The position numbers and the translations under genes were made by a program. The notes under the pieces were generated by a model, which was given only the letters and a program-made list of their open reading frames with translations, ran no database searches and was not told the DNA's origin. Shown here piece after piece: positions 24,881 to 32,143 of a DNA stretch of 36,599 nucleotides; within the stretch, counting starts at the first letter, position 1; the number at the start of each line of letters is the position of its first letter. Origin of the DNA: Bradyrhizobium sp. (GTDB lineage: Bacteria > Pseudomonadota > Alphaproteobacteria > Rhizobiales > Beijerinckiaceae); the NCBI GenBank assembly GCA_004799435.1, contig SSMV01000124.1, forward strand, positions 1 to 36,599. The letters are read 5' to 3'.

Positions 24881-25852
24881 ATGGCGCCCTTTGAGGCCTT
24901 GATGCTCGTTCCGGGCATGGCGGAAGTGGTCGAGCCGCTGGGCAAGCGCTTGATCCTGCATCGCCTGTGGGAAGCGCCCGACCCGGAGGCGATGCTGCGC
25001 GAAGTCGGGCCGCGGGTGCGCGCAATCGTCTCCACCTGGCATCCGCCCCGCGTCGACGCCGCGCTGATGAGCCGCCTGCCCAAGCTGGAGATCGTCGTCA
25101 GCTTCGGCGTCGGCTACGACCATATCGACGCCGCCTGGGCCGGCGCGCATGGAATCACCGTCACCCATACGCCCGGCGTGCTCGACGACGATGTCGCCGA
25201 TCTCGCCATGGCGCTGACGCTTGCCGCGACGCGCCGCCTGCCGCAGGCCGAGCGCTATTTGCGCGAGGGCCGCTGGGCGGACGCGCCGTTTCCGCTCGCC
25301 GCCTCGCTTGGCGGCCGCACCATGGGCATCCTCGGACTGGGCCGCATCGGCCGGCAGATCGCCAAGCGCGCCGAAGCCTTTGGGCTAACGATCGTCTATC
25401 ACAACCGGCGCCGGCGCGACGATGCGCCCTACGCCTATCGCGCGACGCCGGTGGCGCTGGCGCAGGCCTGCGACATTCTGGTCGTCGCGGCGCCGGGCGG
25501 CGAGGGCACGCGACGCATCGTCAACGCTTCCGTGCTGGCGGCGCTGGGGCCGGACGGCGTGTTGATCAATGTCGCGCGCGGCTCGCTGGTCGACGAAGCG
25601 GCGCTGATCGCGGCGCTGCGGGAGCGAAAGATTCTCGCTGCCGGGCTCGACGTCTATGAAAACGAGCCCAATGTTCCCGAGGCGTTGCTGGCGCTCGACA
25701 ATGTCGTGGCGCTGCCGCACGTCGGCTCGGGCACGCGGCGCACCCGCAAGGCGATGGCCGATCTCTTGGTCGGCAATCTTCTCTCATGGGTCGAAGGCAA
25801 GGGGCCGCTGACGCCGACGCCCGAGACGCCCTGGCCGCGCCCGCAAAATTGA
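24881..25852 (+). CDS. D-2-hydroxyacid dehydrogenase (glyoxylate/hydroxypyruvate reductase-like)
   Basis: A 323-residue enzyme of the D-isomer-specific 2-hydroxyacid dehydrogenase family. The nucleotide-binding motif GILGLGRIGRQ is at about 149-159, followed by YHNRRRR, where Arg residues in place of an acidic residue suggest NADPH preference. The catalytic triad is visible as Arg233 (NVARGSLVDE), Glu262 (VYENEP) and His280 (LPHVGSGT). The VVSFGVGYDHID block fits glyoxylate/hydroxypyruvate reductases of the GhrB/GyaR type. In a serine-cycle methylotroph such an enzyme would be hydroxypyruvate reductase, but neither lifestyle nor substrate is shown here. The ATG at 24881 follows a GGGGGAAAG ribosome binding site. 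Confidence 0.9.
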   Translation: MAPFEALMLVPGMAEVVEPLGKRLILHRLWEAPDPEAMLREVGPRVRAIVSTWHPPRVDAALMSRLPKLEIVVSFGVGYDHIDAAWAGAHGITVTHTPGVLDDDVADLAMALTLAATRRLPQAERYLREGRWADAPFPLAASLGGRTMGILGLGRIGRQIAKRAEAFGLTIVYHNRRRRDDAPYAYRATPVALAQACDILVVAAPGGEGTRRIVNASVLAALGPDGVLINVARGSLVDEAALIAALRERKILAAGLDVYENEPNVPEALLALDNVVALPHVGSGTRRTRKAMADLLVGNLLSWVEGKGPLTPTPETPWPRPQN

Positions 25853-25859
25853 TCGGCGA

Positions 25860-25888
25860 AGCGCTTCTCCGTAGCGCGTGGAAGCGCT
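25860..25888. other. 8-bp inverted repeat after the dehydrogenase gene
   Basis: AGCGCTTC (25860-25867) and GAAGCGCT (25881-25888) form a perfect stem with a 13-base loop, 8 bases past the dehydrogenase stop and 38 bases before the next small gene. It has no T-tract. It may be a weak terminator or a control site for the small gene downstream. Confidence 0.35.
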
Positions 25889-25926
25889 AGTCTGAGTGTG
25901 TTGGGGAGTCCTTCGGAGGCCCAAAC

Positions 25927-26097
25927 ATGCGAAAGACGCTTCTCGCGTTTCTCATTGTCGGCGGAGTGGCGCTTGTCGCTACGGCGTCGGCTTCGGCCTG
26001 TGGGAATCATTTGACGATGGCGCAGGGCGATCAGGACCAGCAGGCCCAGACCGCGCAGGCGCAGCAGCAGCAGCCGGTGCAATCGCAGAACGAGTGA
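25927..26097 (+). CDS. 56-residue exported Gln-rich small protein
   Basis: A 56-residue protein. Translation: MRKTLLAFLIVGGVALVATA, then SASACGNHLTMAQGDQDQQA, then a tail very rich in Gln (QTAQAQQQQPVQSQNE). The first ~25 residues are a signal peptide. The Cys right after ASA could be a lipidation site, although the residue at -3 is Ala and not the usual Leu, so simple cleavage is equally possible. An excellent ribosome binding site, GGAGG (25915-25919), lies 7 bases before the ATG, and a clear terminator follows the stop by 20 bases; together they support a real, independently ended gene. Function unknown; perhaps an envelope-associated peptide. Confidence 0.72.
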   Translation: MRKTLLAFLIVGGVALVATASASACGNHLTMAQGDQDQQAQTAQAQQQQPVQSQNE

Positions 26098-26117
26098 TCG
26101 TGCGTTCGGCCAATCGG

Positions 26118-26147
26118 ACGGCGCGAGCTCCGGCCCGCGCCGTTTTT
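26118..26147 (+). terminator. Rho-independent terminator after the 56-residue gene
   Basis: ACGGCGCG (26118-26125) pairs with CGCGCCGT (26136-26143) around a 10-base loop and runs into TTTTT (26143-26147). It separates the small plus-strand gene from the convergent cheW. Confidence 0.82.
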
Positions 26148-26157
26148 GCATCCGCCG

Positions 26158-26625
26158 TCAGGCCGCAGCGAGTTCGGTCGAAGGCAGAAGATTGACGATG
26201 TCGATCACGCCGATCAACCGCCCGTCCATCGCGATCACGCCGCGCAGATAGAGCTTGGCGGTCTCGGCGGCGATTTCCGGCGTCGGCTGGATCTTCTCGT
26301 CTTCGCAGGTGAAAATGTCGGAGACGCCGTCGACCAGCAGGCCGGCGACCGAATTGCCGACTTCGGCGACGATGATCGCGTGACGGGCGGTCGGCTGCGA
26401 GGGCGGAAAGCCGAGCCGCACCGCCAGATCGACGATCGGCAGCACCACGCCGCGCAGATTGACGACGCCGAGCACGAAGGGCGGCGCATGCGGCAAAGGC
26501 GTGGTGGTCGTCCAGCCACGAATCTCGCGCACGGCGGAGGTCGAGAGGCAGAACTGTTGTTCGCCGATATTGAAGGCGATGAGCTCGCTGCCCTTGGGGG
26601 AGCGGCTGCTGGTCGTGTCTTTCAT
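26158..26625 (-). CDS. cheW: Chemotaxis coupling protein CheW
   Basis: A 155-residue CheW. The beta-barrel pattern is clear: ELIAFNIGEQQFCLSTSAVR, EIRGWTTTTPLPHAPPFVLG, VVNLRGVVLPIVDLAVRLGF, ARHAIIVAEVGNSVAGLLVD, and RGVIAMDGRLIGVIDIVNLL. CheW links methyl-accepting receptors to the CheA kinase. No receptor, cheA or cheY is nearby, so it must serve a system elsewhere or act as an auxiliary coupler. The ATG at 26625 is chosen because GAGGTG lies 5 bases upstream; a GTG at 26631 is weaker. Confidence 0.93.
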   Translation of the reverse strand: MKDTTSSRSPKGSELIAFNIGEQQFCLSTSAVREIRGWTTTTPLPHAPPFVLGVVNLRGVVLPIVDLAVRLGFPPSQPTARHAIIVAEVGNSVAGLLVDGVSDIFTCEDEKIQPTPEIAAETAKLYLRGVIAMDGRLIGVIDIVNLLPSTELAAA

Positions 26626-27113
26626 ACGCACACCTCGTTCCCGCTTAGGGCCTTTGGCCGCAAGCGGGGCGCTCTGCGCCGGCCGTCGGCGCGCCGAAAC
26701 CCTGCCCCCGATCGGCCGTTTGAGGGCGATGAGCCCCGCCGGCCGACAAACACCCGCGCAGGGGGAATCACCCCGCGCATTTGCGTGATCCGCAGTGTGA
26801 GATTACGGGTTTAAGGGCGAGTTAAATGGGGGGATGTTTAAGGCCGTCGCACGCCGGGTTGGTCGGCCGAAGCCGCAAATTTTCTCGATGCCGCAAGAGG
26901 GTCAGGGGCCGAGAGGCTTATTTCGGCGGAAGGGCGACGTGATGGGGGCGCCTGCCCGCCGCGGATTAAATCCAGGGCCTAATGACAGGTTTCGGACGTC
27001 ATAGGGGTTTGGGACCCGACTCTTTGCCGATGCTTCCGACTGTGAAAGAATCGAGAATTCGGGCGGGGTAAATCTTGTTCGAAAATCGGCGAGCTTCAGG
27101 AGCCGAGCCGACC
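26626..27113. other. 488-base intergenic region at the core/accessory boundary
   Basis: Between cheW and the orphan gene I find no gene, tRNA or clear terminator. Both strands are interrupted by stops without coding character. It must hold the promoters of the divergent cheW and the 27114 gene. The sequence shifts here from very GC-rich to a mixed composition (for example, around 26800-26840 and 27030-27080), consistent with a junction between native and acquired DNA. Confidence 0.4.
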
Positions 27114-28388
27114 ATGACCGACAACTCGCTACTCAATGCGGTTGTGAATCCGTTCGTTGAGAGTGCAAGGCGTGACAGCTTTAACGGCGTGGTCGCGTCT
27201 ACTCTCCTCCGTATTCAATCGATCCCTGACAAACTGCGAGCGTCACTATCTACGCTCATCCGTGGTAGCGAAATCACGGCGGTGTTCTCACGACATTCTG
27301 TGAATATGCATATTAAGCGGCTTCCGGACCCTACCGTCGAAGAGCAGTTAGAGCTCCTGATTAATGAACCATTGGAAACATTCTGCCTATATCCAACAGC
27401 ATCGGCGATCGAAGCTCGTGTTGAGCTCTCTGCGTGGCAGGATCGTCCTTTCAGCAAGGCTCTCCTGCTTGCAGAACCACAGTTATCTTATCGCGCCTTC
27501 GATATGGGCGTGCTGGAGCGCTACGTTGCTGATCCACGCTATGACCTTCGCTTTGAGGATTATATGGGTTGGATGTCGGTCTCTAATGAATTTTTCGAAG
27601 ACGCACAGCACCCCGAACGGGACAAGGTTTCTTTACAGAGCTTCGGTCTGGGATTTGACGATAAGCGCAACCCATACGTCGTCGTATATTTGCGCTACCT
27701 CGCCGGATTGTCGGCCGAGCATCAGCAATATTGGAACAGCTATTTAGCTGCCGGCGAGGTGCGCATTAGCCAGCCATATTTCCGTTCCAGCATCGAAGGT
27801 CAATTCTGGACAAATCGCTCCGTGCGCCACGCGATCGCCGAGGAAATGCGACTGATCCGCGCTCTTACCAAAGCGATCTGGGGACACAGCCTCTTCCGGG
27901 AGTCCCCTGACGGCGAAATTCCAATCGGGCTCACGACGTTTCTTCGCCCGACCGCGGAGAACTTCAACCGCTTCGTCTTGGCTTTAGACAAATTGCTATC
28001 AGACAGCATCGATGTGAAGTTCTTTGAGGGAAAGGTTCCGCTCGAAACCGAGATCGTCCGCCCTGACGGGAAGATCCTCGTAGAGAAAAAAGGGACGCTG
28101 AGACTACTGGAAGAATGGCTCCTTAAAGAGCTCGTTTGGAATGACCCCGCTGCCTTTCGCGAAATCATCGTTAAGCCGCTGCGCAGCGTCCGCCGCCTTC
28201 GTCAAACTCCCGCACACACTTTTACGCCAGATGCCTTTTCTGCAGACTACTACACGAATCGGAAGCAGTTATTGTGGAGCGTCTTCAATAGCCTTTCCAA
28301 CATTCGTGCAACATTCGCAAAGCACCCGACCGCAGGCGATATCCAGATACCAGAGTGGCTCGACAATGGCCGGATCGATGTCTTCTGA
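27114..28388 (+). CDS. 424-residue orphan protein of unknown function
   Basis: I do not recognise this protein. It is soluble (no membrane segment or signal), rich in aromatics and charges, and mainly helical by eye. Distinct stretches include RYDLRFEDYMGWMSVSNEFF, NPYVVVYLRYLAGLSAEHQQ, SQPYFRSSIEGQFWTNRSVR and LRLLEEWLLKELVWNDPAAF. No Walker, HNH, DDE, PD-(D/E)XK or HEPN R-x4-6-H motif is convincing. Base composition and codon use (many A/T-ending codons, TTA, AGA-like) differ sharply from the core genes to the left, indicating recent transfer. The ATG at 27114 (MTDNSLLNAVVN) is preferred over a TTG at 27075. It stands alone, about 140 bases from the tRNA-Leu fragment and outside the element whose integrase follows. 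A cargo or defence role is only a guess from position. Confidence 0.75.
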   Translation: MTDNSLLNAVVNPFVESARRDSFNGVVASTLLRIQSIPDKLRASLSTLIRGSEITAVFSRHSVNMHIKRLPDPTVEEQLELLINEPLETFCLYPTASAIEARVELSAWQDRPFSKALLLAEPQLSYRAFDMGVLERYVADPRYDLRFEDYMGWMSVSNEFFEDAQHPERDKVSLQSFGLGFDDKRNPYVVVYLRYLAGLSAEHQQYWNSYLAAGEVRISQPYFRSSIEGQFWTNRSVRHAIAEEMRLIRALTKAIWGHSLFRESPDGEIPIGLTTFLRPTAENFNRFVLALDKLLSDSIDVKFFEGKVPLETEIVRPDGKILVEKKGTLRLLEEWLLKELVWNDPAAFREIIVKPLRSVRRLRQTPAHTFTPDAFSADYYTNRKQLLWSVFNSLSNIRATFAKHPTAGDIQIPEWLDNGRIDVF

Positions 28389-28529
28389 CATGCGCTTTCG
28401 GTCTCAACAGGCGTTACTCGAGAGGTGGCCACGCTCCAAGTTTCTACGGCTGCGCGCCACTAGATTGGATTGATTCCGAATGTCCGCCAGCGGCGCAAAG
28501 TGTGGCGATGCGAGCTGCGAGATGGAGCT

Positions 28530-28585
28530 TGGCGCCCCTGGCCGGAATCGAACACGCACCCCTTGCGGAACTCGATTTTGAGTCT
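28530..28585 (-). pseudogene. tRNA-Leu(CAA) 3' fragment, probable attachment site
   Basis: On the minus strand this reads as the 3' part of a tRNA-Leu gene: anticodon loop CTCAAAA with anticodon CAA (28578-28580 on plus), variable arm (TTCCGCAAGGGG), T-loop GTTCGATTCC, acceptor strand CAGGGGC and GCCA. The 5' half (D-arm and acceptor 5' strand) is missing: sequence beyond 28585 is unrelated. The T-stem is mismatched (GCGTG against CCGGC), as expected for a decaying copy. Such 3' fragments form when an integrase recombines at a tRNA gene. The orientation puts the inserted element on the right-hand side, where the integrase lies. Confidence 0.7.
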
Positions 28586-28741
28586 AGTATTTACGACTTT
28601 CCTAAGATGGCTGGAGATTCCTCAAGTGCCGCCGTGCATTGAAAACAAAGAAATTATATGAGATGGTGATAGTTGGAGATATCTGGCGATAGGGAATCGG
28701 TGGTTCCCCCGTGGTTCCCGGCGGGTCAATCGGAGGCGAGC

Positions 28742-29968
28742 TTGGCATCGCGGAACATCACCAAACGGGTAGTGGATCAGCTTAAGACAACGGGGGCGGA
28801 ATATTTTGTCTGGGATGGGAGTTTAAGCGGGTTCGGTGTGCGCGTTCGGGCGACGGGGTCAAAGAGCTTCATCGTCAAGTATCGCGCAGGCGTTGGCCGC
28901 AAGGCCCCTACGCGCCGGGTGACTCTCGCCAATGTCGGTAAGGTCACGCCTGACCAAGCGAGGGCGATGGCACGGCGAATCATTGGCGACGTCGCGCATG
29001 GCGGAGATCCAGCATCGGAGCGCTCCCGCAAGCGACGCGAGGCGACGATCCGCGAAGTCGCGGCACGCTATGTCGCTGAATACGTCCGAACCCATAACAA
29101 ACCATCATGGGCGACTGAGGTTGAACTTCTCCTGAAAATCCACATTCTTCCGGCGTTCGGGGCAACGCGGATTGGCGACATTACGCGGGCTGACGTGAGT
29201 CGGTGGCATGCTGGCATGAGCGCGACACCTTACGGAGCAAATCGTTGCCTTGCTGTCCTTCGCAAAATGCTGAGTCTCGCGCACATGGAGTGGGAGTTAC
29301 GACCAGACAACCCAGCCATCGGCGTAAGGCTCTTTCCCGAGAGGCGGCGCGAGAGGTTCTTTTCCGGACAGGAATTGCGCGCGATTGGTGAATGGATTGC
29401 TCAAGCTGAACGCGAAGGGGCGGAGCTCGCCCATTTCATTCTTGCGACGCGACTCTTGCTCCTGACGGGTATGCGCTTCGGCGAGGTCGCCGCGCTAAAA
29501 TGGAGCGATATTGAATTGAGCGAAGGCACCATTCGGCTGCGGGATGCAAAAGCGGGCGCGCGAGTGGTTGCGCTCAATACGCAAGCGGTAGCGTTCCTGG
29601 CCAATGCGCGGCACGCTGACGGATGCTTCGTTTGTGGCCCAGGCGTCGGTGACATTCCGCTGACCAAAGGTAGCTATCACGCGTTTTGGCGAAGGTTATT
29701 GAGAGGGTCCGGAGTGACCAACGCTCGGCCGCATGACGCGCGCCACACGGTTGCAACGCTGGGCGCAATGGCGGGCGGCACGGCGTTCACGCTTCGCGAT
29801 TTGCTCGGTCACAAGACTGTGGCCATGACAAGCGCATATGTCGCGCGAACAGTGGACCCGATTCGAGTTTTGTCGGAAGCTGTGGGGAACAAGGTCGCTG
29901 CGGCCTTGACGCCTTCCCGCGAATCGGCCGACGTCGTGCCACTCAAGCGCGCCCGCGTTCGGAGTTAG
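28742..29968 (+). CDS. Tyrosine recombinase / integrase of an integrative element
   Basis: A 408-residue phage-type integrase. An N-terminal arm-binding domain (ITKRVVDQLKTTGAEYFVWD and GFGVRVRATGSKSFIVKYR) is followed by a core-binding SAM-like domain and the catalytic domain. The catalytic residues are present: Arg245 (LTGMRFGEVAALKW), Lys270 (DAKAGARVV), His331 and Arg334 (RPHDARHTVATL), His357 (LLGHKTVAM) and nucleophile Tyr366 (SAYVART). The TTG at 28742 is preferred because GGAGG lies six bases upstream; an earlier TTG at 28673 would add 23 atypical residues. It reads away from the tRNA-Leu fragment 157 bases upstream, the standard layout for a tRNA-integrated element. Confidence 0.92.
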   Translation: MASRNITKRVVDQLKTTGAEYFVWDGSLSGFGVRVRATGSKSFIVKYRAGVGRKAPTRRVTLANVGKVTPDQARAMARRIIGDVAHGGDPASERSRKRREATIREVAARYVAEYVRTHNKPSWATEVELLLKIHILPAFGATRIGDITRADVSRWHAGMSATPYGANRCLAVLRKMLSLAHMEWELRPDNPAIGVRLFPERRRERFFSGQELRAIGEWIAQAEREGAELAHFILATRLLLLTGMRFGEVAALKWSDIELSEGTIRLRDAKAGARVVALNTQAVAFLANARHADGCFVCGPGVGDIPLTKGSYHAFWRRLLRGSGVTNARPHDARHTVATLGAMAGGTAFTLRDLLGHKTVAMTSAYVARTVDPIRVLSEAVGNKVAAALTPSRESADVVPLKRARVRS

Positions 29969-30248
29969 TGGCGGACGTATTCCGTTGGCTCTGCTGCGAC
30001 CTCGTTGTGCTGCTAGCGGTGGTCCGGTTGGGTACGCCTGCGCCGCGTTGATGGCGGCGGCGCTAGCCAGGACGGCGTCTGTGGCGTCGCGGTGCACGCG
30101 ACGGATGGTTACCCTGAGATGTTGAGGCGAGGCCGCGGGTCACGCCCGTGTTTGTCCGCTTTGCGACGTCATAAGGTGGGTCGCAATCAACATTCGCATC
30201 GCTTACACCATCGATGAATGGCCTCAGCTAAGTTCATATGCAAGATTG

Positions 30249-30298
30249 TACCAAGTAAACTGGTAACTCTCGTCGTTATTTACCTAACTAAACTTAGG
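30249..30298. promoter_or_regulatory. Tandem operator-like inverted repeats before the 30314 gene
   Basis: In the 345-base gap after the integrase, TACCA-N7-TGGTA (30249-30265) is followed by CCTAA-N6-TTAGG (30283-30298) in a locally A/T-rich stretch ending 16 bases before the ATG at 30314. The layout resembles the control region of a phage early gene. The rest of the gap (29969-30248) is GC-rich and shows no gene on either strand. No promoter hexamers can be assigned with confidence. Confidence 0.4.
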
Positions 30299-30313
30299 CG
30301 AACGGCAAATTCA

Positions 30314-31033
30314 ATGTCCAACGATGACCATCCGATACCTGAACAACCAGTTGTTCGCTTGACGCCGCAACCGCGTCGCACAATGACGCGTGAGGATGAC
30401 AGACCTCTTATTGACGTCGGCGCGCTGGGGCGTAGGGGACGGGAATCCAGAGAAAAAGTGGTTCGTTTACGCTGCCGTGATTGGGGACTGAGTTCCAATG
30501 GGAAATACAAGCGTTTGAAAGAAATCTGCGACTCGGTTGAACTTTATTCCAAGGCATGGGACAGCCTGCGTCTTCAAGAGCGCATTTTGGAGCTTGCCGA
30601 TTCTGTGCGGATTCAGGACCCACAGCGGGAAGAGATTGCACGTTGTGCATCAAATCTTCTGGAAGCACTGAAGGGATGGCGAATTCCAGACGAAAACTTC
30701 GATGGCATCCTCGAGGATCTGGCAAACAGAACCCGCACGAGAAGCGGACGCGGCGGCGATCATCGTTCCGGTAGGCGAACCTGGAAGTCCGACGTCCACT
30801 CCCGGATTGTTGACCTCTATCTCAATGCCCGTGCAGGGGCCGGATTCTCAGTAGACGGGCCAATGGAGCGGTTCGTTGCCGCCGTTTGCGAGCTGCTCGG
30901 CATCGAAGGAAAAACCCGTGAAGCCACGCGCGCCGAGTGTTATCGACTGAAGCGTCGGCAGGGAGCTCGTGGCCCCAACGAACCAGATGACGACGCGCCC
31001 GAGGGGAAAGGGAGCGGGCAAATCAATCTTTGA
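30314..31033 (+). CDS. Unknown 239-residue protein of the integrative element
   Basis: I do not recognise this protein. It starts MSNDDHPIPEQPVVRLTPQP, has an Arg-rich centre (ALGRRGRESREKVVRLRCRD, later NRTRTRSGRGGDHRSGRRTW) between two helical parts (LRLQERILELADSV ... EEIARCASNLLEALKGW; and MERFVAAVCELLGIEGKTRE), and an acidic C-terminus. This suggests a DNA-binding or nucleoprotein role but no defined domain. The ATG at 30314 is favoured because upstream in-frame codons (from 30218) run through the inverted repeats of the presumed promoter. First gene after the integrase. Confidence 0.6.
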   Translation: MSNDDHPIPEQPVVRLTPQPRRTMTREDDRPLIDVGALGRRGRESREKVVRLRCRDWGLSSNGKYKRLKEICDSVELYSKAWDSLRLQERILELADSVRIQDPQREEIARCASNLLEALKGWRIPDENFDGILEDLANRTRTRSGRGGDHRSGRRTWKSDVHSRIVDLYLNARAGAGFSVDGPMERFVAAVCELLGIEGKTREATRAECYRLKRRQGARGPNEPDDDAPEGKGSGQINL

Positions 31034-31116
31034 AATGACCATTTTGACCCGACAAGAAATAGGGCCTAGTTCGAGTGTCGCCCCGGAAATTTCCGGACCA
31101 ACACAGTTGGCGACAC

Positions 31117-31338
31117 ATGGAAATCCAATTCCTCCGCCGTGCCGCTGCCGCGGCATATCTCTTGCGAAAATACGGCTTTGGCGCAGAGCGTACGCTCGCG
31201 AAAGGAGCGGTGACCGGCGACAGTCCGACCTACAGAAAGGCGGGCAGGATTGTTCTGTACACCCGCGACGCTTTGGACGAATGGGCGCAATCTAAGATTG
31301 GCGCTCCAAGGACATCTTCCTCGACTCGCGAGGTTTAG
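31117..31338 (+). CDS. Small helix-turn-helix (excisionase/AlpA-like) protein
   Basis: A 73-residue protein (MEIQFLRRAAAAAYLLRKYG ...). The pattern 'FLRRAAAAAYL..KYG' then 'GDSPTYRKAGRIVLYTRDAL' and DEWAQSKIG is that of a winged helix-turn-helix of the MerR/excisionase type, where the protein reads LRRxxAAxYL, a wing GRIVLYxxxDLDxW. Such proteins direct excision or early transcription in integrative elements. A GTG at 31075 would add 14 residues. Two bases separate its stop from the next ATG, so it is likely co-transcribed with the genes that follow. Confidence 0.72.
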   Translation: MEIQFLRRAAAAAYLLRKYGFGAERTLAKGAVTGDSPTYRKAGRIVLYTRDALDEWAQSKIGAPRTSSSTREV

Positions 31339-31340
31339 AG

Positions 31341-31664
31341 ATGTCCAGGCAAGTCGAAAGCAAGCGGCCCCAAGGCACCGAGCCTAATGCAATCGCTGAG
31401 CTAAACGAGCTCGGGCGCTCGCTCTGGCGGGGTTCCCGCTCGCTTCCATCAGCAATTCGAATCGTCATTGCGAAATCTAGGCGGCGGAAAATTGCGTCGC
31501 GGCAGACAGGACTTATTGCGCCGAAGCGGACTGCAACGCGGTCCACAATCGAAAATGCTCTTAGAGCGAGCAACGATGTTCGACTGCGGCAAGCTTCTGT
31601 CAAGCGGGACTCGACAGGACTCAATTTTGGAAAATGGCGGAGAAATGCGGAGGCGCGCCGATGA
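31341..31664 (+). CDS. Unknown basic 107-residue protein
   Basis: A strongly basic, Arg/Ser-rich protein (MSRQVESKRPQGTEPNAIAE ... RSTIENALRASNDVRLRQAS) with no recognised domain. GAGGT lies six bases before the ATG. Its stop overlaps the next gene's ATG (ATGA at 31661-31664), which supports both as translated and coupled. The stretch is rich in A/G and low in GC compared with the core. Possibly a DNA-binding accessory protein of the element; no firm function. Confidence 0.5.
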   Translation: MSRQVESKRPQGTEPNAIAELNELGRSLWRGSRSLPSAIRIVIAKSRRRKIASRQTGLIAPKRTATRSTIENALRASNDVRLRQASVKRDSTGLNFGKWRRNAEARR

Positions 31665-32143
31665 CCTGCCCGTTTTCGTTTCGCGAGCTGGCGCGCTCTC
31701 TCGGCGGTGAGGTCGTTGGCGCCGACGTGCTCGTGCCCGGGCCCGGCCATGGCGCACGCGACCAAAGCCAGAGCGTCAAGATCTCAGCATCGTCTCCCGA
31801 CAGCTTCGTATGCCATTCCTTCGCGGGCGACGACTGGCGCAAGTGTCAGGACTGCGTCATCGCGCGGCTCGGTCTCGCCTTCAGCTTCGCAAGACCACGC
31901 AGCGTTGTCGAAGACGTCGCAGCCGCCCTCGGCGTACAAGTCGCACTCTTGACCCAGCCGACTCAGAAACGACTGGTCGGCATTGTGCCGAGGAAGATCG
32001 GAACGAAAAGCGCCGCTAGATCCGAAGCGATATGCCGATGGCCATCACTAGTGGGCCTGTTTGCCCGGGTCGCGGATGATGGGCGGGCTGAACGGGCGCT
32101 TATCGGGGTCGCCGGCCTTGTCAGAGCGCAGGGTTTGGGCTGA
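31661..32143 (+). CDS. Primase-like N-terminal piece (phage/plasmid replication)
   Basis: A 160-residue protein. The first ~70 residues (FRELARSLGGEVVGADVLVP, GPGHGARDQSQSVKIS, DSFVCHSFAGDDWRKCQDCV, IARLGLAF) match the N-terminal region of toprim/primase-like proteins of alphaproteobacterial phages and plasmids, where the GPGHxxxDxSxSV and HSFAGDDWxxCxDxV motifs are conserved. The remaining ~85 residues are not recognised and no toprim or helicase domain follows, so the gene looks truncated or reduced. GGAGG lies 7 bases before the ATG at 31661. It overlaps both neighbours (ATGA upstream, TGATG downstream). Confidence 0.65.
   Translation: MTCPFSFRELARSLGGEVVGADVLVPGPGHGARDQSQSVKISASSPDSFVCHSFAGDDWRKCQDCVIARLGLAFSFARPRSVVEDVAAALGVQVALLTQPTQKRLVGIVPRKIGTKSAARSEAICRWPSLVGLFARVADDGRAERALIGVAGLVRAQGLG

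Noticed and set aside
28530-28585. Intact tRNA-Leu gene
   Set aside because: The 5' half is absent and the T-stem does not pair, so it is called a fragment and attachment site only.
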